From Paenibacillus helianthi (GTDB lineage Bacteria; Bacillota; Bacilli; Paenibacillales; Paenibacillaceae), in NCBI RefSeq assembly GCF_001909055.1, contig NZ_LVWI01000070.1, positions 1 through 64,000 of the forward strand: DNA of 64,000 nt, written 5' to 3'. A program made the translations under genes and the position numbers. Of this stretch, positions 49,851-58,237 are shown piece after piece. The notes beneath the pieces were generated by a model that was not told the origin of the DNA, made no database searches, and saw only the letters and a program-made list of their open reading frames with translations. The number at the start of each line of letters is the position of its first letter. Position 1 is the stretch's first letter.

Positions 49851-50983
49851 AAGTCGCTTATATCGATCACACCGCCAAATGGAGCGGCGGAGAGGTTGCG
49901 CTGTTCAACATCCTCACCAATATCGGTGAAGAGATTGAACCGCTCGTGATCCTCGCTGAAGAAGGAACACTTGCCGAACGTCTCCGGGAGAAAGGCATTG
50001 ATGTGCGCGTCATCCCGATGGATGAAAGCATCCGCAACCGCGGACGGAATGCCGTCAATCTCGGTGCACCTGCTGCCGCGCTTGGACTACTGTCCTATGG
50101 CCGCAAGCTGGCTCCCATCCTCAAGCAGGAGAAAGTGGATTGTGTGCATACCAATTCCCTGAAATCGGCATTCTACGGAGCCGTTGCCGCCAAAAAAGCC
50201 GGTGTGCCGCTGGTCTGGCATATCCGGGATCACATCGGCGCCCCTTACCTCAAGCCGGTTGTCGCCAAGGCGATCCGGCTGATGTCGCGCCTGCTGCCGA
50301 ACGGTGTCATTGCGAATTCGCATTCCACGTTAAATGCGCTGGAGCTACCCCGTACGAAGAAGACACTGGTTGTCTATTCCGCTTTTGCCAAAGCAATTGG
50401 TGAAGGCATCGGCAAAAGGGACCAGAAGGATTTCAACGTTCTGCTGGTAGGCCGGCTCGCGAACTGGAAAGGCCAGCATATCGTCCTGGAAGCGGCTAAG
50501 GCTTTTAAGAACGATAGCCGGGTGAAATTCTGGCTGGCCGGGGATGCCCTGTTCGGTGAAGAAGAATACAAAAATGAGTTAATTCAGAAGATGCAGCAGG
50601 ATCAACTGACTAATGTCAGCCTGCTGGGTCATGTGGAAGATATACAAGGCCTAATGAACAAAGCCGATTTGCTGATCCACACCTCGATTACACCTGAACC
50701 GTTTGGCCAGGTGATTGTCGAAGGCATGGCGGCTGGACTTCCGGTCATTGCCTCCAATGAAGGCGGGCCGGTAGAGATTGTGGTTCCCGGTGTCACGGGA
50801 ATGCTGATCCAGCCTGGAGACCCAGTCGTACTTGCAGACTCCATCACCTGGATGCTGAACCATCCCGAAGAGCGAAAACGGATGGCGGATAGTGGAATGA
50901 AACGGGTGAAAGAGCATTTTGTCATCGAAAATACGGTCAAGGATATCGTCGATTACTACAAAGGCTTGCTGGCAGCGACCTGA
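49844..50983 (+). CDS. Family 4 glycosyltransferase (second of three)
   Basis: A 379-residue retaining GT-B enzyme. The acceptor domain begins IDHTAKWSGGEVALFNILTNI. The donor domain has VLLVGRLANWKGQHIVLEA, then VSLLGHVEDIQGLMNKADLLIHTS and the E-x7-E motif in PEPFGQVIVEGMAAGLPVIASNEGG. It overlaps the previous stop by 7 bp. A 100-bp gap separates it from the third enzyme. Confidence 0.93.
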   Translation: MLKVAYIDHTAKWSGGEVALFNILTNIGEEIEPLVILAEEGTLAERLREKGIDVRVIPMDESIRNRGRNAVNLGAPAAALGLLSYGRKLAPILKQEKVDCVHTNSLKSAFYGAVAAKKAGVPLVWHIRDHIGAPYLKPVVAKAIRLMSRLLPNGVIANSHSTLNALELPRTKKTLVVYSAFAKAIGEGIGKRDQKDFNVLLVGRLANWKGQHIVLEAAKAFKNDSRVKFWLAGDALFGEEEYKNELIQKMQQDQLTNVSLLGHVEDIQGLMNKADLLIHTSITPEPFGQVIVEGMAAGLPVIASNEGGPVEIVVPGVTGMLIQPGDPVVLADSITWMLNHPEERKRMADSGMKRVKEHFVIENTVKDIVDYYKGLLAAT

Positions 50984-51083
50984 CCTTATGTAAGACAAGA
51001 GCTTGTAGCTCGATCAGGAACTAATACATCCATGCGTTCACTACTTGATGATGCTGCTCCATAAAACTTTGAGGATGATTCAC

Positions 51084-52184
51084 ATGAAAATTGCGATAGC
51101 GCACGATTACTTAATCCAAATGGGCGGGGCGGAAAGAGTAGTGGAGGTATTCCACCACATGTATCCGGATGCTCCGATCTTCACGACGGTTTTTAACGGA
51201 AGCCGGCTGACCGACAACCTCAAAGACGCGGATATCCGGGCCTCCTGGCTGCAAAAAATCCCGGGAGTGAAGACCAATTTTAAAGGGGTGCTGCCGCTTT
51301 ATCCCATGGCCATCCGTGATTTGGACTTTCGCGGGTATGATATCGTCCTGAGTTCCAGCAGTGCTTTCATGAAAAGCATACAGGTGCCCGAGTCTACGTT
51401 TCATCTTTGCTACTGTCATACTCCGATGCGGTTCGCCTGGGACTATGACACCTACATGGAGCGGCAATCGAATTCCGGATTGTTCAAAAGACTGCTCAAG
51501 GTCTACATGCAGCGCCTTAAGAACTGGGACCAGCGGACTTCGAAGAATGTAAACCAGTTCGTTGCCAATTCGTCCGTAGTAAAAACGCGGATTCAGAATT
51601 ATTACCACCGGGATGCGGATGTGATTTTTCCACCGATCAACACGGCACGCTTCAGCAGTTCGTCCTCTATAGGCGATTACTACCTGATTGTATCCCGGCT
51701 TGTATCCTACAAGCGGATTGATCTGGCGGTGGAAGCCTTCAACCGCAACGGTCTGAAGCTCTATATCGTCGGTGACGGGCCGGACCGCAAGCGTCTGGAG
51801 GGCATGGCCAAAGACAATGTATCGTTTCTGGGCCGGCTTGAGGATACGGAGGTTACGGGCCTGATGTCGAAGTGCCGGGCGTTCATTTTTCCCGGAGAAG
51901 AGGATTTTGGCATCACGCCACTTGAGGCGAATGCCGCAGGAAGACCAGTGATTGCCTATCAGGCCGGAGGGGCACTGGATACCATCGTCCCCTATGTCAA
52001 CGGCGTATTCTTCCAGCATCAGGAAGTTGATGATTTGCTTAAGGCCATTTACGAAGTGGAGTCCTACGCGTGGGACATTGGGCAGATTATGGGTCATGCG
52101 CGTAAATTCGATGAACAGGCGTTTATGGTTCAGTTCAAGCAGTATGTAGAACAGGCCTACGTCAATTTTCTAAAAGGAGGATGA
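51084..52184 (+). CDS. Family 4 glycosyltransferase (third of three)
   Basis: A 366-residue enzyme beginning MKIAIAHDYLIQMGGAERVVEVFHHMYP, a start typical of the WcaI/mannosyltransferase-like GT4 group. The donor domain has YLIVSRLVSYKRIDLAVEAF, GDGPDRKRLEG and the E-x7-E motif in GEEDFGITPLEANAAGRPVIAYQAGG. GAGG stands 9 bases before the ATG at 51084; ATGs at 51045 and 51075 are less suitable. Closely similar enzymes often use GDP-mannose, which would fit the GDP-mannose pyrophosphorylase gene at 53975, but this is an inference. Confidence 0.92.
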   Translation: MKIAIAHDYLIQMGGAERVVEVFHHMYPDAPIFTTVFNGSRLTDNLKDADIRASWLQKIPGVKTNFKGVLPLYPMAIRDLDFRGYDIVLSSSSAFMKSIQVPESTFHLCYCHTPMRFAWDYDTYMERQSNSGLFKRLLKVYMQRLKNWDQRTSKNVNQFVANSSVVKTRIQNYYHRDADVIFPPINTARFSSSSSIGDYYLIVSRLVSYKRIDLAVEAFNRNGLKLYIVGDGPDRKRLEGMAKDNVSFLGRLEDTEVTGLMSKCRAFIFPGEEDFGITPLEANAAGRPVIAYQAGGALDTIVPYVNGVFFQHQEVDDLLKAIYEVESYAWDIGQIMGHARKFDEQAFMVQFKQYVEQAYVNFLKGG

Positions 52185-52188
52185 GTGT

Positions 52189-53529
52189 ATGAAGCTGACA
52201 GTAATCGGTACCGGCTATGTCGGTCTTGTATCTGGCGTATGTTTTACACTGAATGGGAACCATGTGATTTGCGTGGATAAGGATGAGGAAAAGATTGAAA
52301 AGCTGGGCCGGATGGAATCCCCCATCTATGAGCCGGGTATCGAAGCGCTGATAGAAATGAATTTGCGTGAAGGCCGGCTTTCTTTCTCCTCCGATCTTCA
52401 GGAATCGGTAAGACGCTCCGATATCGTCATTCTGGCTGTAGGGACACCTTCACTACCGGGCGGCGAAGCGGATCTGAGATATATCGAAGGTGCAGCCATA
52501 GAAGTCGCTCAAGCGATGGAAGGCTACAAAATTATCATGACCAAGTCAACTGTTCCTGTTGGCACGAACGAGAAAATCCGTGGTATCATCGCTTCCCATA
52601 CGAGTCATCCCTTCGATATCGTCTCCGCTCCGGAATTCCTGCGTGAAGGCTCAGCCATCCGCGATACGCTCCATCCTGACCGGATTGTCATCGGACTTGA
52701 TAACCCGGAGCTTGAGCCTACGATGCGCCAGCTTCATCAGGGCTTCACGGAAAATGTGTTCGTAACGGATATCCGCAGTGCGGAAATGATCAAATATGCA
52801 TCCAATGCTTTTCTGGCAACCAAGATCTCCTTTATTAACGAGATTGCCAACATTTGCGAAAAAGTGGGAGCTGATGTAACCCTGGTGGCGGAAGGCATGG
52901 GGATGGACCGTAGAATCGGCTCCTCGTTCCTGCAGGCCGGCATCGGTTATGGAGGCTCCTGTTTCCCGAAAGATACCAATGCGCTGATCCAGATTGCGGG
53001 CAACGTGGATTACGAGTTCAAGCTGCTGAAATCCGTAGTCGAGGTGAACAAGGGGCAGCGGTTCATGATTATCTCCAAGCTGCATGAATCCCTTGGCAAC
53101 CTGCGTGGCGCAGTGATCGGTGTATGGGGCCTGGCCTTCAAACCGAACACCGATGATGTACGCGAAGCACCCGCCCTTGAAATTGTTGAGGTACTGGTGG
53201 CCGAAGGCGCTATAGTGAAGCTGTATGATCCGATTGCTGCAGATAACTTCAGACAGCAGTACGATCATCCGCAGCTCCGCTGGTGCGGTCTGCCGGAAGA
53301 AGCGGCAGAAGGCAGTGATGCAGTATGCCTGCTGACCGACTGGAGCATGTTCAAGGATATTGATCTGCATAAGCTTGCGGAGAGCATGCGCCGCCAGGTG
53401 CTGATCGATGGCCGCAACGTGTACTCCAAGGAGCAGATCGAGGGCACCGGCCTTGAATACCATTCCGTCGGCCGCCCGCAAATGGGGGGCCTGAGCGGCT
53501 ACTCCCCCAGCGTAGCCGGAGCGGTCTAA
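52189..53529 (+). CDS. ugd: UDP-glucose 6-dehydrogenase
   Basis: Oxidises UDP-glucose to UDP-glucuronate with two NAD+, implying glucuronic acid in the exopolysaccharide. The 446 residues are full length. The NAD-binding loop is VIGTGYVGLVSG at residues 4-15. The central domain holds STVPVGTN and FLREGSAIRDTLHPDRIVIG. The catalytic Cys is in GYGGSCFPKDTNAL near residue 262, followed by the UDP-binding C-terminal domain with GLAFKPNTDDVREAPAL. GGAGGATGA precedes the ATG, 4 bp after the glycosyltransferase stop. The substrate would come from GalU at 40056. Confidence 0.97.
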   Translation: MKLTVIGTGYVGLVSGVCFTLNGNHVICVDKDEEKIEKLGRMESPIYEPGIEALIEMNLREGRLSFSSDLQESVRRSDIVILAVGTPSLPGGEADLRYIEGAAIEVAQAMEGYKIIMTKSTVPVGTNEKIRGIIASHTSHPFDIVSAPEFLREGSAIRDTLHPDRIVIGLDNPELEPTMRQLHQGFTENVFVTDIRSAEMIKYASNAFLATKISFINEIANICEKVGADVTLVAEGMGMDRRIGSSFLQAGIGYGGSCFPKDTNALIQIAGNVDYEFKLLKSVVEVNKGQRFMIISKLHESLGNLRGAVIGVWGLAFKPNTDDVREAPALEIVEVLVAEGAIVKLYDPIAADNFRQQYDHPQLRWCGLPEEAAEGSDAVCLLTDWSMFKDIDLHKLAESMRRQVLIDGRNVYSKEQIEGTGLEYHSVGRPQMGGLSGYSPSVAGAV

Positions 53530-53707
53530 TCCTTTGATCTTATCTGCTCTTGCTTGCTCTTGCCTGCCGCGTAAACAAGCGGCAATGCCGGATCTTTAGC
53601 AGGGCGCTTCGCCTGCGGGTGAAGCGAGCTGAATGTCAAAGGAATTCACTGTAGCCGTGCTACGGTGAAAATGCTGCCTGGGAAGCTGTCTAGGAATGGA
53701 ACGGAGA
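53530..53707 (+). other. Intergenic region after ugd with small hairpins
   Basis: No ORF is credible here. Two hairpins are visible (GCCGC...GCGGC near 53570 and CACTGTAGC...GCTACGGTG near 53649), neither with a T-run. The structured repeat copy 2 follows directly. Confidence 0.45.
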
Positions 53708-53822
53708 GGAATTTTGGAACTGTAGGAGCGTAGCGTCCGCCTTTGTCTGCGGATTTCCACCGCCAATAGTGGTTTAAATCAAGAAATCTGCAGACAACAG
53801 CGGCCGAAAGTCCAAACATTCC
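53708..53822. repeat. Structured palindromic repeat, copy 2 (115 bp)
   Basis: Same architecture as the copy at 47656-47774: outer helix GGAAT-TTTGG with CCAAA-ATTCC, second helix CCGC with GCGG, third helix GTCTGCGGATTTC with GAAATCTGCAGAC (one G-U), and an apical hairpin ACCGC with GTGGT. Conserved single strands include TGTAGGAGCGTAGCG and the AACAGCG block. Differences between the copies preserve pairing in every helix. Confidence 0.82.
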
Positions 53823-53974
53823 TTGCAGAGACTTCCGTAACAGTTGACCTTAAGGATTGTCACATAGCAGATAGCGCCAGTGACATTCCTGTCCACCTGC
53901 TCCAAAACCCAGCGGCAGCGCACAATAACAATCCGATATTTTCGCGACAACACATAAATGAGGAGGGTTCACTT
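53823..53974 (+). promoter_or_regulatory. Upstream region of the GDP-mannose pyrophosphorylase gene
   Basis: About 150 bp without ORF. TTGACC near 53844 is a possible -35 but has no convincing -10 at the right distance. GAGGAGGG is the ribosome-binding site of the next gene. Confidence 0.35.
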
Positions 53975-55348
53975 ATGAAACTGGTACTTCTATCTGGCGG
54001 TTCTGGTAAACGTCTCTGGCCTTTATCCAATGATTCACGTTCCAAGCAATTTCTGAAGGTACTGCAAAGTCCGGCAGGTGAGCCGGAATCCATGGTACAA
54101 CGTGTATGGAGACAACTGCAGGAGACAGGGATGGCGGAATCCTCGTACCTTGCGACCGGCCGCAGCCAAGTGGAGATGATACAGAGCCAGCTCGGCGCAG
54201 AGGTGCCTATCATTGTGGAGCCGGAACGCCGGGATACCTTCCCTGCCATCGCTTTGACTGCAGCTTATCTGTATTCCGTGGCAGGAGTGTCTCCCAGCGA
54301 GACAGTGGCCATTTTGCCGGTCGATCCTTATGTGGAGGCATCATTTTTTGACACCGTCGTCCAGCTTGAAGCAACGATGGAACAAAGCGGCGCAAACCTG
54401 GCGCTGATGGGGGTTGTTCCTGAGCTGGCTTCCGAGAAATACGGCTATATTATTCCTACCAGTGACGAGGCAGCGGCAAGCGGCTATCTGCAGGTGAGCC
54501 ATTTCCAGGAGAAGCCGGACCGTGTACAGGCTGAAGAACTGATCAGCAAGGGCGCGTTGTGGAACTGCGGAGTATTTGCATTCCGTTTGGGTTATTTGCT
54601 GGATATTTTGCAGCGTAAAGGTCTGCCTTTGAACTATGAGGAGCTGCAGAAGCAATATAAATTGCTGGCTTCCATCAGTTTTGACTACGAAGTGGTAGAA
54701 AAAGAGGAGAAGATCGTCGTTCAGCCTTACGCCGGTTTCTGGAAGGATCTTGGCACATGGAATACCCTCACAGAAGAAATGAGCAGCAACCACGTGGGTA
54801 AAGGGTTCGTGACTGCCGATTCTGAAGGAACCTGCCTGATCAACGAACTGGATATTCCGATTACAGTCATCGGTGCGAAAGATTTAATCATCGCAGCCAG
54901 CCCGGATGGCATTCTGGTCACTCACAAAGCCGAAAGCCCGCGGATTAAGGAAGTGCTGAAGTCTTTTGAACAAAGACCCATGTACGAGGAACGCCGCTGG
55001 GGCCACTATAAGGTTATTGATTATGTGAAATATGATGAGGGCAACGAGGTGCTGACCAAGCGGATTTTCATAGCCGAAGGTAAAAACATCAGCTACCAGC
55101 TGCATCACAAACGCAGTGAAATCTGGACGATTGTCAGCGGGGAAGCCAGCATTGTGCTGAATGAGAAGATGCATAATGTGAAAGCGGGAGATGTAGTGCG
55201 CATACCGGAAGGCACAAAACATGCAATCCTGGCGCTAACCGATGTAGAGTTCATTGAGGTGCAGACCGGTTCAGAGCTGGTGGAAGAGGATAATATCCGC
55301 ATCACACTGGACTGGAAGGATATTGCTCTTCATCAATTCATTTCTTAA
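53975..55348 (+). CDS. manC: Mannose-1-phosphate guanylyltransferase with C-terminal cupin domain
   Basis: Makes GDP-mannose for the exopolysaccharide. The 457 residues are arranged as ManC/AlgA-type proteins. The nucleotidyltransferase domain (residues 1 to about 290) begins LVLLSGGSGKRLWPLSNDSRSKQFLKVL and has VEPERRDTFPAIALTAAYL, FQEKPD and WNCGVFAF. The C-terminal cupin (about 340-457) shows YQLHHKRSEIWTIVSGEASIVLNEK, in type-II ManC proteins a mannose-6-phosphate isomerase domain. LHHKRSEIW replaces the QxHxHRxEhW form, so isomerase activity is not certain. It has its own ribosome site and stands alone between the structured repeat and the c-di-GMP riboswitch. Confidence 0.94.
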   Translation: MKLVLLSGGSGKRLWPLSNDSRSKQFLKVLQSPAGEPESMVQRVWRQLQETGMAESSYLATGRSQVEMIQSQLGAEVPIIVEPERRDTFPAIALTAAYLYSVAGVSPSETVAILPVDPYVEASFFDTVVQLEATMEQSGANLALMGVVPELASEKYGYIIPTSDEAAASGYLQVSHFQEKPDRVQAEELISKGALWNCGVFAFRLGYLLDILQRKGLPLNYEELQKQYKLLASISFDYEVVEKEEKIVVQPYAGFWKDLGTWNTLTEEMSSNHVGKGFVTADSEGTCLINELDIPITVIGAKDLIIAASPDGILVTHKAESPRIKEVLKSFEQRPMYEERRWGHYKVIDYVKYDEGNEVLTKRIFIAEGKNISYQLHHKRSEIWTIVSGEASIVLNEKMHNVKAGDVVRIPEGTKHAILALTDVEFIEVQTGSELVEEDNIRITLDWKDIALHQFIS

Positions 55349-55505
55349 AATAGGAACGCTGATCGCGCTGTAAAATTCGACTGAATCGTCCCGGTTGATG
55401 TATAGGATGGGCCTAAACCTAGGGCTAAATTATCTATTTACCCAATTGTGTCAAATCCAAAACAGGTATTAAGAACCATTTATTAAGAAAAATTCATTAA
55501 TGCTC

Positions 55506-55533
55506 TAAACTAAAAAATTAATAGAGACGATAC
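55506..55533 (+). promoter_or_regulatory. Possible sigma-D promoter of the riboswitch leader
   Basis: TAAA at 55506-55509, a 16-bp spacer and GACGATAC at 55526-55533 (6 of 8 matches to GCCGATAA). Transcription would start near 55541, just before the aptamer. No better sigma-A promoter was seen between 55349 and 55550; that stretch is AT-rich and otherwise empty. Confidence 0.3.
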
Positions 55534-55551
55534 TTACGGTAAGAGGGATAA

Positions 55552-55648
55552 ATCCTTCCAAAACGAAAAAGGCAAACCTAATCGAAAGATAGGGACGCAA
55601 AGCTATAGGGCCTTCGAAAGAGTGGCAGCCTAGCTACCGAAAGGAAGA
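55552..55648 (+). ncRNA. Cyclic-di-GMP-I riboswitch (GEMM-I)
   Basis: The leader contains the GEMM-I core in order: GGCAAACC at 55571, a GAAA tetraloop (CGAAAG at 55583), GGGACGCAAAGC, GGCC of the second stem and GCCTAGCTACCGA at the 3' side. The flanking 5' TCCTTCC (55553-55559) is complementary to AAGGAAG (55641-55647), which is both the outer closing helix and the Shine-Dalgarno of the next gene. Ligand binding, which stabilises this helix, should therefore hide the ribosome site, predicting an off switch. Aptamer class is certain by sequence; the switch direction is inferred. Confidence 0.93.
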
Positions 55649-55654
55649 TGAATT

Positions 55655-58039
55655 TTGACAACTTACCGTAAGTCGCGTCTGCTGTGCACCATTGTAACTA
55701 TTGCCCTGTTGTTGACCGTTGTACCACTGGGTTTGGGGGCTGCGCCTTCCACCGTAGCTGCTTCGAGTTCTTCAGCACCGGTTAATCCGGATGCTTCAGC
55801 TGAAGCTGTCAAGCTGCTTGACAATCTGTACTCCATTTCCGGAAAAGGCATTATCACAGGCCAGCATGACTACCTGGAGAGCCCGGATGAGTTCAGCAAC
55901 AAACTGAAGGGAACCAGCGGACAATTCGCTGCCCTCCATGGCTTCGAGCTTGGTGTGATCAGCGGCCAGTCGGAAAGTACTGCAGCAACTCAGCGCAAAA
56001 ATGTAGTGAACAGTGCGATCAACTGGTATAAAAATGGCGGCATTGTCGCTATGACCTTCCATGAGCAACTGCCAGGGACTTCTTATCTGTGGTCCAATGT
56101 GCAGAAGACACTCAGCCAAGAGGACTTCAATAAGTATGTAACACCTGGAACAGCCCAATACAACAGCCTCATCGCCGATCTGGACAAAGTGGCGGTTTCA
56201 CTCAAAAGCTTGCGGGACGCGGGCGTTCCTGTACTTTGGAGACCTTACCATGAAATGAACGGCAACTGGTTCTGGTGGGGGAAGAAAAACAATTTTGCAG
56301 AACTTTGGAATATTATGTATGACCGCTTTGTGGGCGTTCATCAATTAAACAACCTGCTGTGGGTATGGAATCCGAATGCTCCCAACGCCTGGTCTGATCC
56401 ATATGAACTGACCTATCCGGGAGCGGATAAGGTAGACATCCTTGCAGCAGATATATATAACAATGATTATATGAACAAGTATTATGACGACCTGTTGAGT
56501 CTCGCCAACGGCAAACCCATTGCTATCGGTGAAAATGGTGAGATGCCAAGTACAGCCAAGCTCCAGCTTTCCCAGAGAAAATGGGTATACATGATGAACT
56601 GGGGAAAAATGCTCTATGAGAATAACAGTACAGATACCATCAAAAATTTCATGAGTGACAGCTATACAGTATCGCTTAATGAATATAAAGCGGAGGTAGT
56701 GCAGACACCTGCTCCGACTGCCACACCAACGGCAACGCCAACTGCAACACCGACTGCAAAGCCGACTGCAACAGCAACGCCAACGCCAACGCCGACTGCT
56801 ACACCAGTACCTTTACCTACAGCAACGGTAAAGCCAATAACCACTCCGGCGTCCGGTGATAATGTACAAACGCCTGTTGTGAATGGCCTTCACGGAGAGT
56901 ATTACAATAACATGACGCTTTCAGGCACACCTGCAAAGGTACGTGACGACGCGCTGCTTAATTTCAACTGGCGTCAAGGCTCACCGGACAGCTCCATAAA
57001 GGTAGATGGGGTCTCGGCCCGCTGGACAGGGAAAATCAAGCCTTTATACAGCGAGACCTACCAGATTATCACTACTTCTGACGATGGTATCCGTGTCTGG
57101 ATTAACGGCACAGCCGTAATCGACAGCTGGACCAAGCAGAGCGGAACTGAACGTATCGGAAGTATCGCTATGACGGCTGGACAGCTCTATGATATCAGAG
57201 TGGAATATTATGAGAATGCAGGCGATGCCAACATCCGTCTGATGTGGCAAAGCGCAAGCCAGGTCAAAGCGACCGTCCCAACAAGCGCATTATTTGTAAA
57301 TACGTCAGCAACCAGCGTTAGCAAAACATCGTTGGCGCTTGTAGAAGCATCAACGCCGGTGCCAACGCCGGTGCCAACACCGACACCAACGCCGGTGTCA
57401 ACACCGACACCAACGCCGGTGCCAACGCCGGTGCCGACACCAACGCCGGTGCCAACACCAACACCAACACCGGTGTCAACACCGACACCAACGCCGGTGC
57501 CAACACCGACACCAACGCCGGTGCCAACACCGACACCAACGCCAGTGCCAACACCGGCACCAACACCGATACCAACGCCGGCTCTAACAGCGGCGGCTCC
57601 TGCTGCAAACGGACTGCAGGCGGAATATTTTAATAACATGCAGTTGACCGGTGCTCCGGCAGTTGTACGCACCGATGCTTTGCTGGACTTCAACTGGCGG
57701 CTGGGTACACCGGATACTGCGATTGGCATTGATTTCTTTTCCGTAAGATGGAGTGGCAAGATCAAACCGCTGTATAGCGAAACCTATCAGATTTATACAA
57801 CATCAGATGATGGTGTCCGCGTTTGGATCAATAACACTCTTGTCATTGACAGCTGGATGAAGCAGAGCGGGACCGAACGCACAGGAAGCATAAGCCTGCA
57901 AGCCGGGCAACTATATGATATCAAAGTGGAGTATTATGAGAACCAAGGGGATGCAAGAGCGCGGCTGATGTGGGAAAGTCCAAGTCAAGTCAAAGGGACG
58001 GTCCCTGCCAGCGCACTGTTCCTTCCTTCCGCTTCCTAA
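55655..58039 (+). CDS. Secreted GH26 beta-mannanase-like protein with two PA14 domains
   Basis: A 794-residue exported hydrolase starting at TTG, 7 bases after AAGGAAG. A signal peptide of about 36 residues ends VAA. The GH26 catalytic domain spans about 45-340, with acid/base E200 in WRPYHEMNGNWFWWG and nucleophile E293 in IGENGEMP. A Pro/Thr linker, PA14 domain 1 (about 410-545), a long Pro-Thr-Val linker of tandem repeats (about 565-645) and PA14 domain 2 (about 650-790) follow. GH26 enzymes cut beta-1,4-mannans; beside a GDP-mannose locus its likely substrate is the cell's own polymer. It is controlled by the c-di-GMP riboswitch. Confidence 0.93.
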   Translation: MTTYRKSRLLCTIVTIALLLTVVPLGLGAAPSTVAASSSSAPVNPDASAEAVKLLDNLYSISGKGIITGQHDYLESPDEFSNKLKGTSGQFAALHGFELGVISGQSESTAATQRKNVVNSAINWYKNGGIVAMTFHEQLPGTSYLWSNVQKTLSQEDFNKYVTPGTAQYNSLIADLDKVAVSLKSLRDAGVPVLWRPYHEMNGNWFWWGKKNNFAELWNIMYDRFVGVHQLNNLLWVWNPNAPNAWSDPYELTYPGADKVDILAADIYNNDYMNKYYDDLLSLANGKPIAIGENGEMPSTAKLQLSQRKWVYMMNWGKMLYENNSTDTIKNFMSDSYTVSLNEYKAEVVQTPAPTATPTATPTATPTAKPTATATPTPTPTATPVPLPTATVKPITTPASGDNVQTPVVNGLHGEYYNNMTLSGTPAKVRDDALLNFNWRQGSPDSSIKVDGVSARWTGKIKPLYSETYQIITTSDDGIRVWINGTAVIDSWTKQSGTERIGSIAMTAGQLYDIRVEYYENAGDANIRLMWQSASQVKATVPTSALFVNTSATSVSKTSLALVEASTPVPTPVPTPTPTPVSTPTPTPVPTPVPTPTPVPTPTPTPVSTPTPTPVPTPTPTPVPTPTPTPVPTPAPTPIPTPALTAAAPAANGLQAEYFNNMQLTGAPAVVRTDALLDFNWRLGTPDTAIGIDFFSVRWSGKIKPLYSETYQIYTTSDDGVRVWINNTLVIDSWMKQSGTERTGSISLQAGQLYDIKVEYYENQGDARARLMWESPSQVKGTVPASALFLPSAS
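57355..57591 (+). repeat. Coding minisatellite (Pro-Thr-Pro-Val linker)
   Basis: Tandem units of CCAACGCCGGTG, CCAACACCGACA and variants (12-bp period, often in 24-36 bp groups) encode the second PT-rich linker of the GH26 protein. The units differ at wobble sites and by GTG/GTC/ACA changes, so they have been duplicated and shuffled. Confidence 0.9.
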
Positions 58040-58237
58040 AGTACTGCTGAATTCATCACCGAACGCCGATACTGGTTAAGACGTTACAATTCTAAAATCC
58101 TAAAAGTCCGATGGCCCTGCTAAACAGCAGGGCTACTAAGCTATTAGTCTGTATGGCCGCAGGTTGGTGTAACCCTTGGAGGGAAGACCATCCATAAGCG
58201 TCAATACAGCACTTGAGGCTGGAGAGAGGAGATTACA
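58040..58237 (+). other. Intergenic leader of the second GH26 gene
   Basis: 198 bp with a hairpin GCCCTGCT-AAAC-AGCAGGGC near 58114 that lacks a T-run, and a GGTGTAACCCTTGGAGGG segment able to form smaller stems. The c-di-GMP-I core is absent. Some structure is present but I can assign no RNA class. Confidence 0.4.

Noticed and set aside
51111..52097. Long antisense ORF of 328 codons opposite a family 4 glycosyltransferase gene
   Set aside because: It is fully inside a clear GT4 gene, has no ribosome-binding site and its product resembles nothing; long antisense frames are common in this codon usage. The same reasoning removes the 276-codon antisense frame at 52651-53481 and the 244-codon frame at 19709-20443.
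57208..57765. Minus-strand ORF encoding Gly-Val repeats
   Set aside because: It is the reverse reading of the Pro-Thr-Val minisatellite in the GH26 gene; elastin-like composition is an artefact of the repeat.
58040..58237. Second c-di-GMP riboswitch before the second GH26 gene
   Set aside because: The GGCAAACC, GACGCAAAGC and GGTAGC-type core motifs are absent; only generic hairpins are present.
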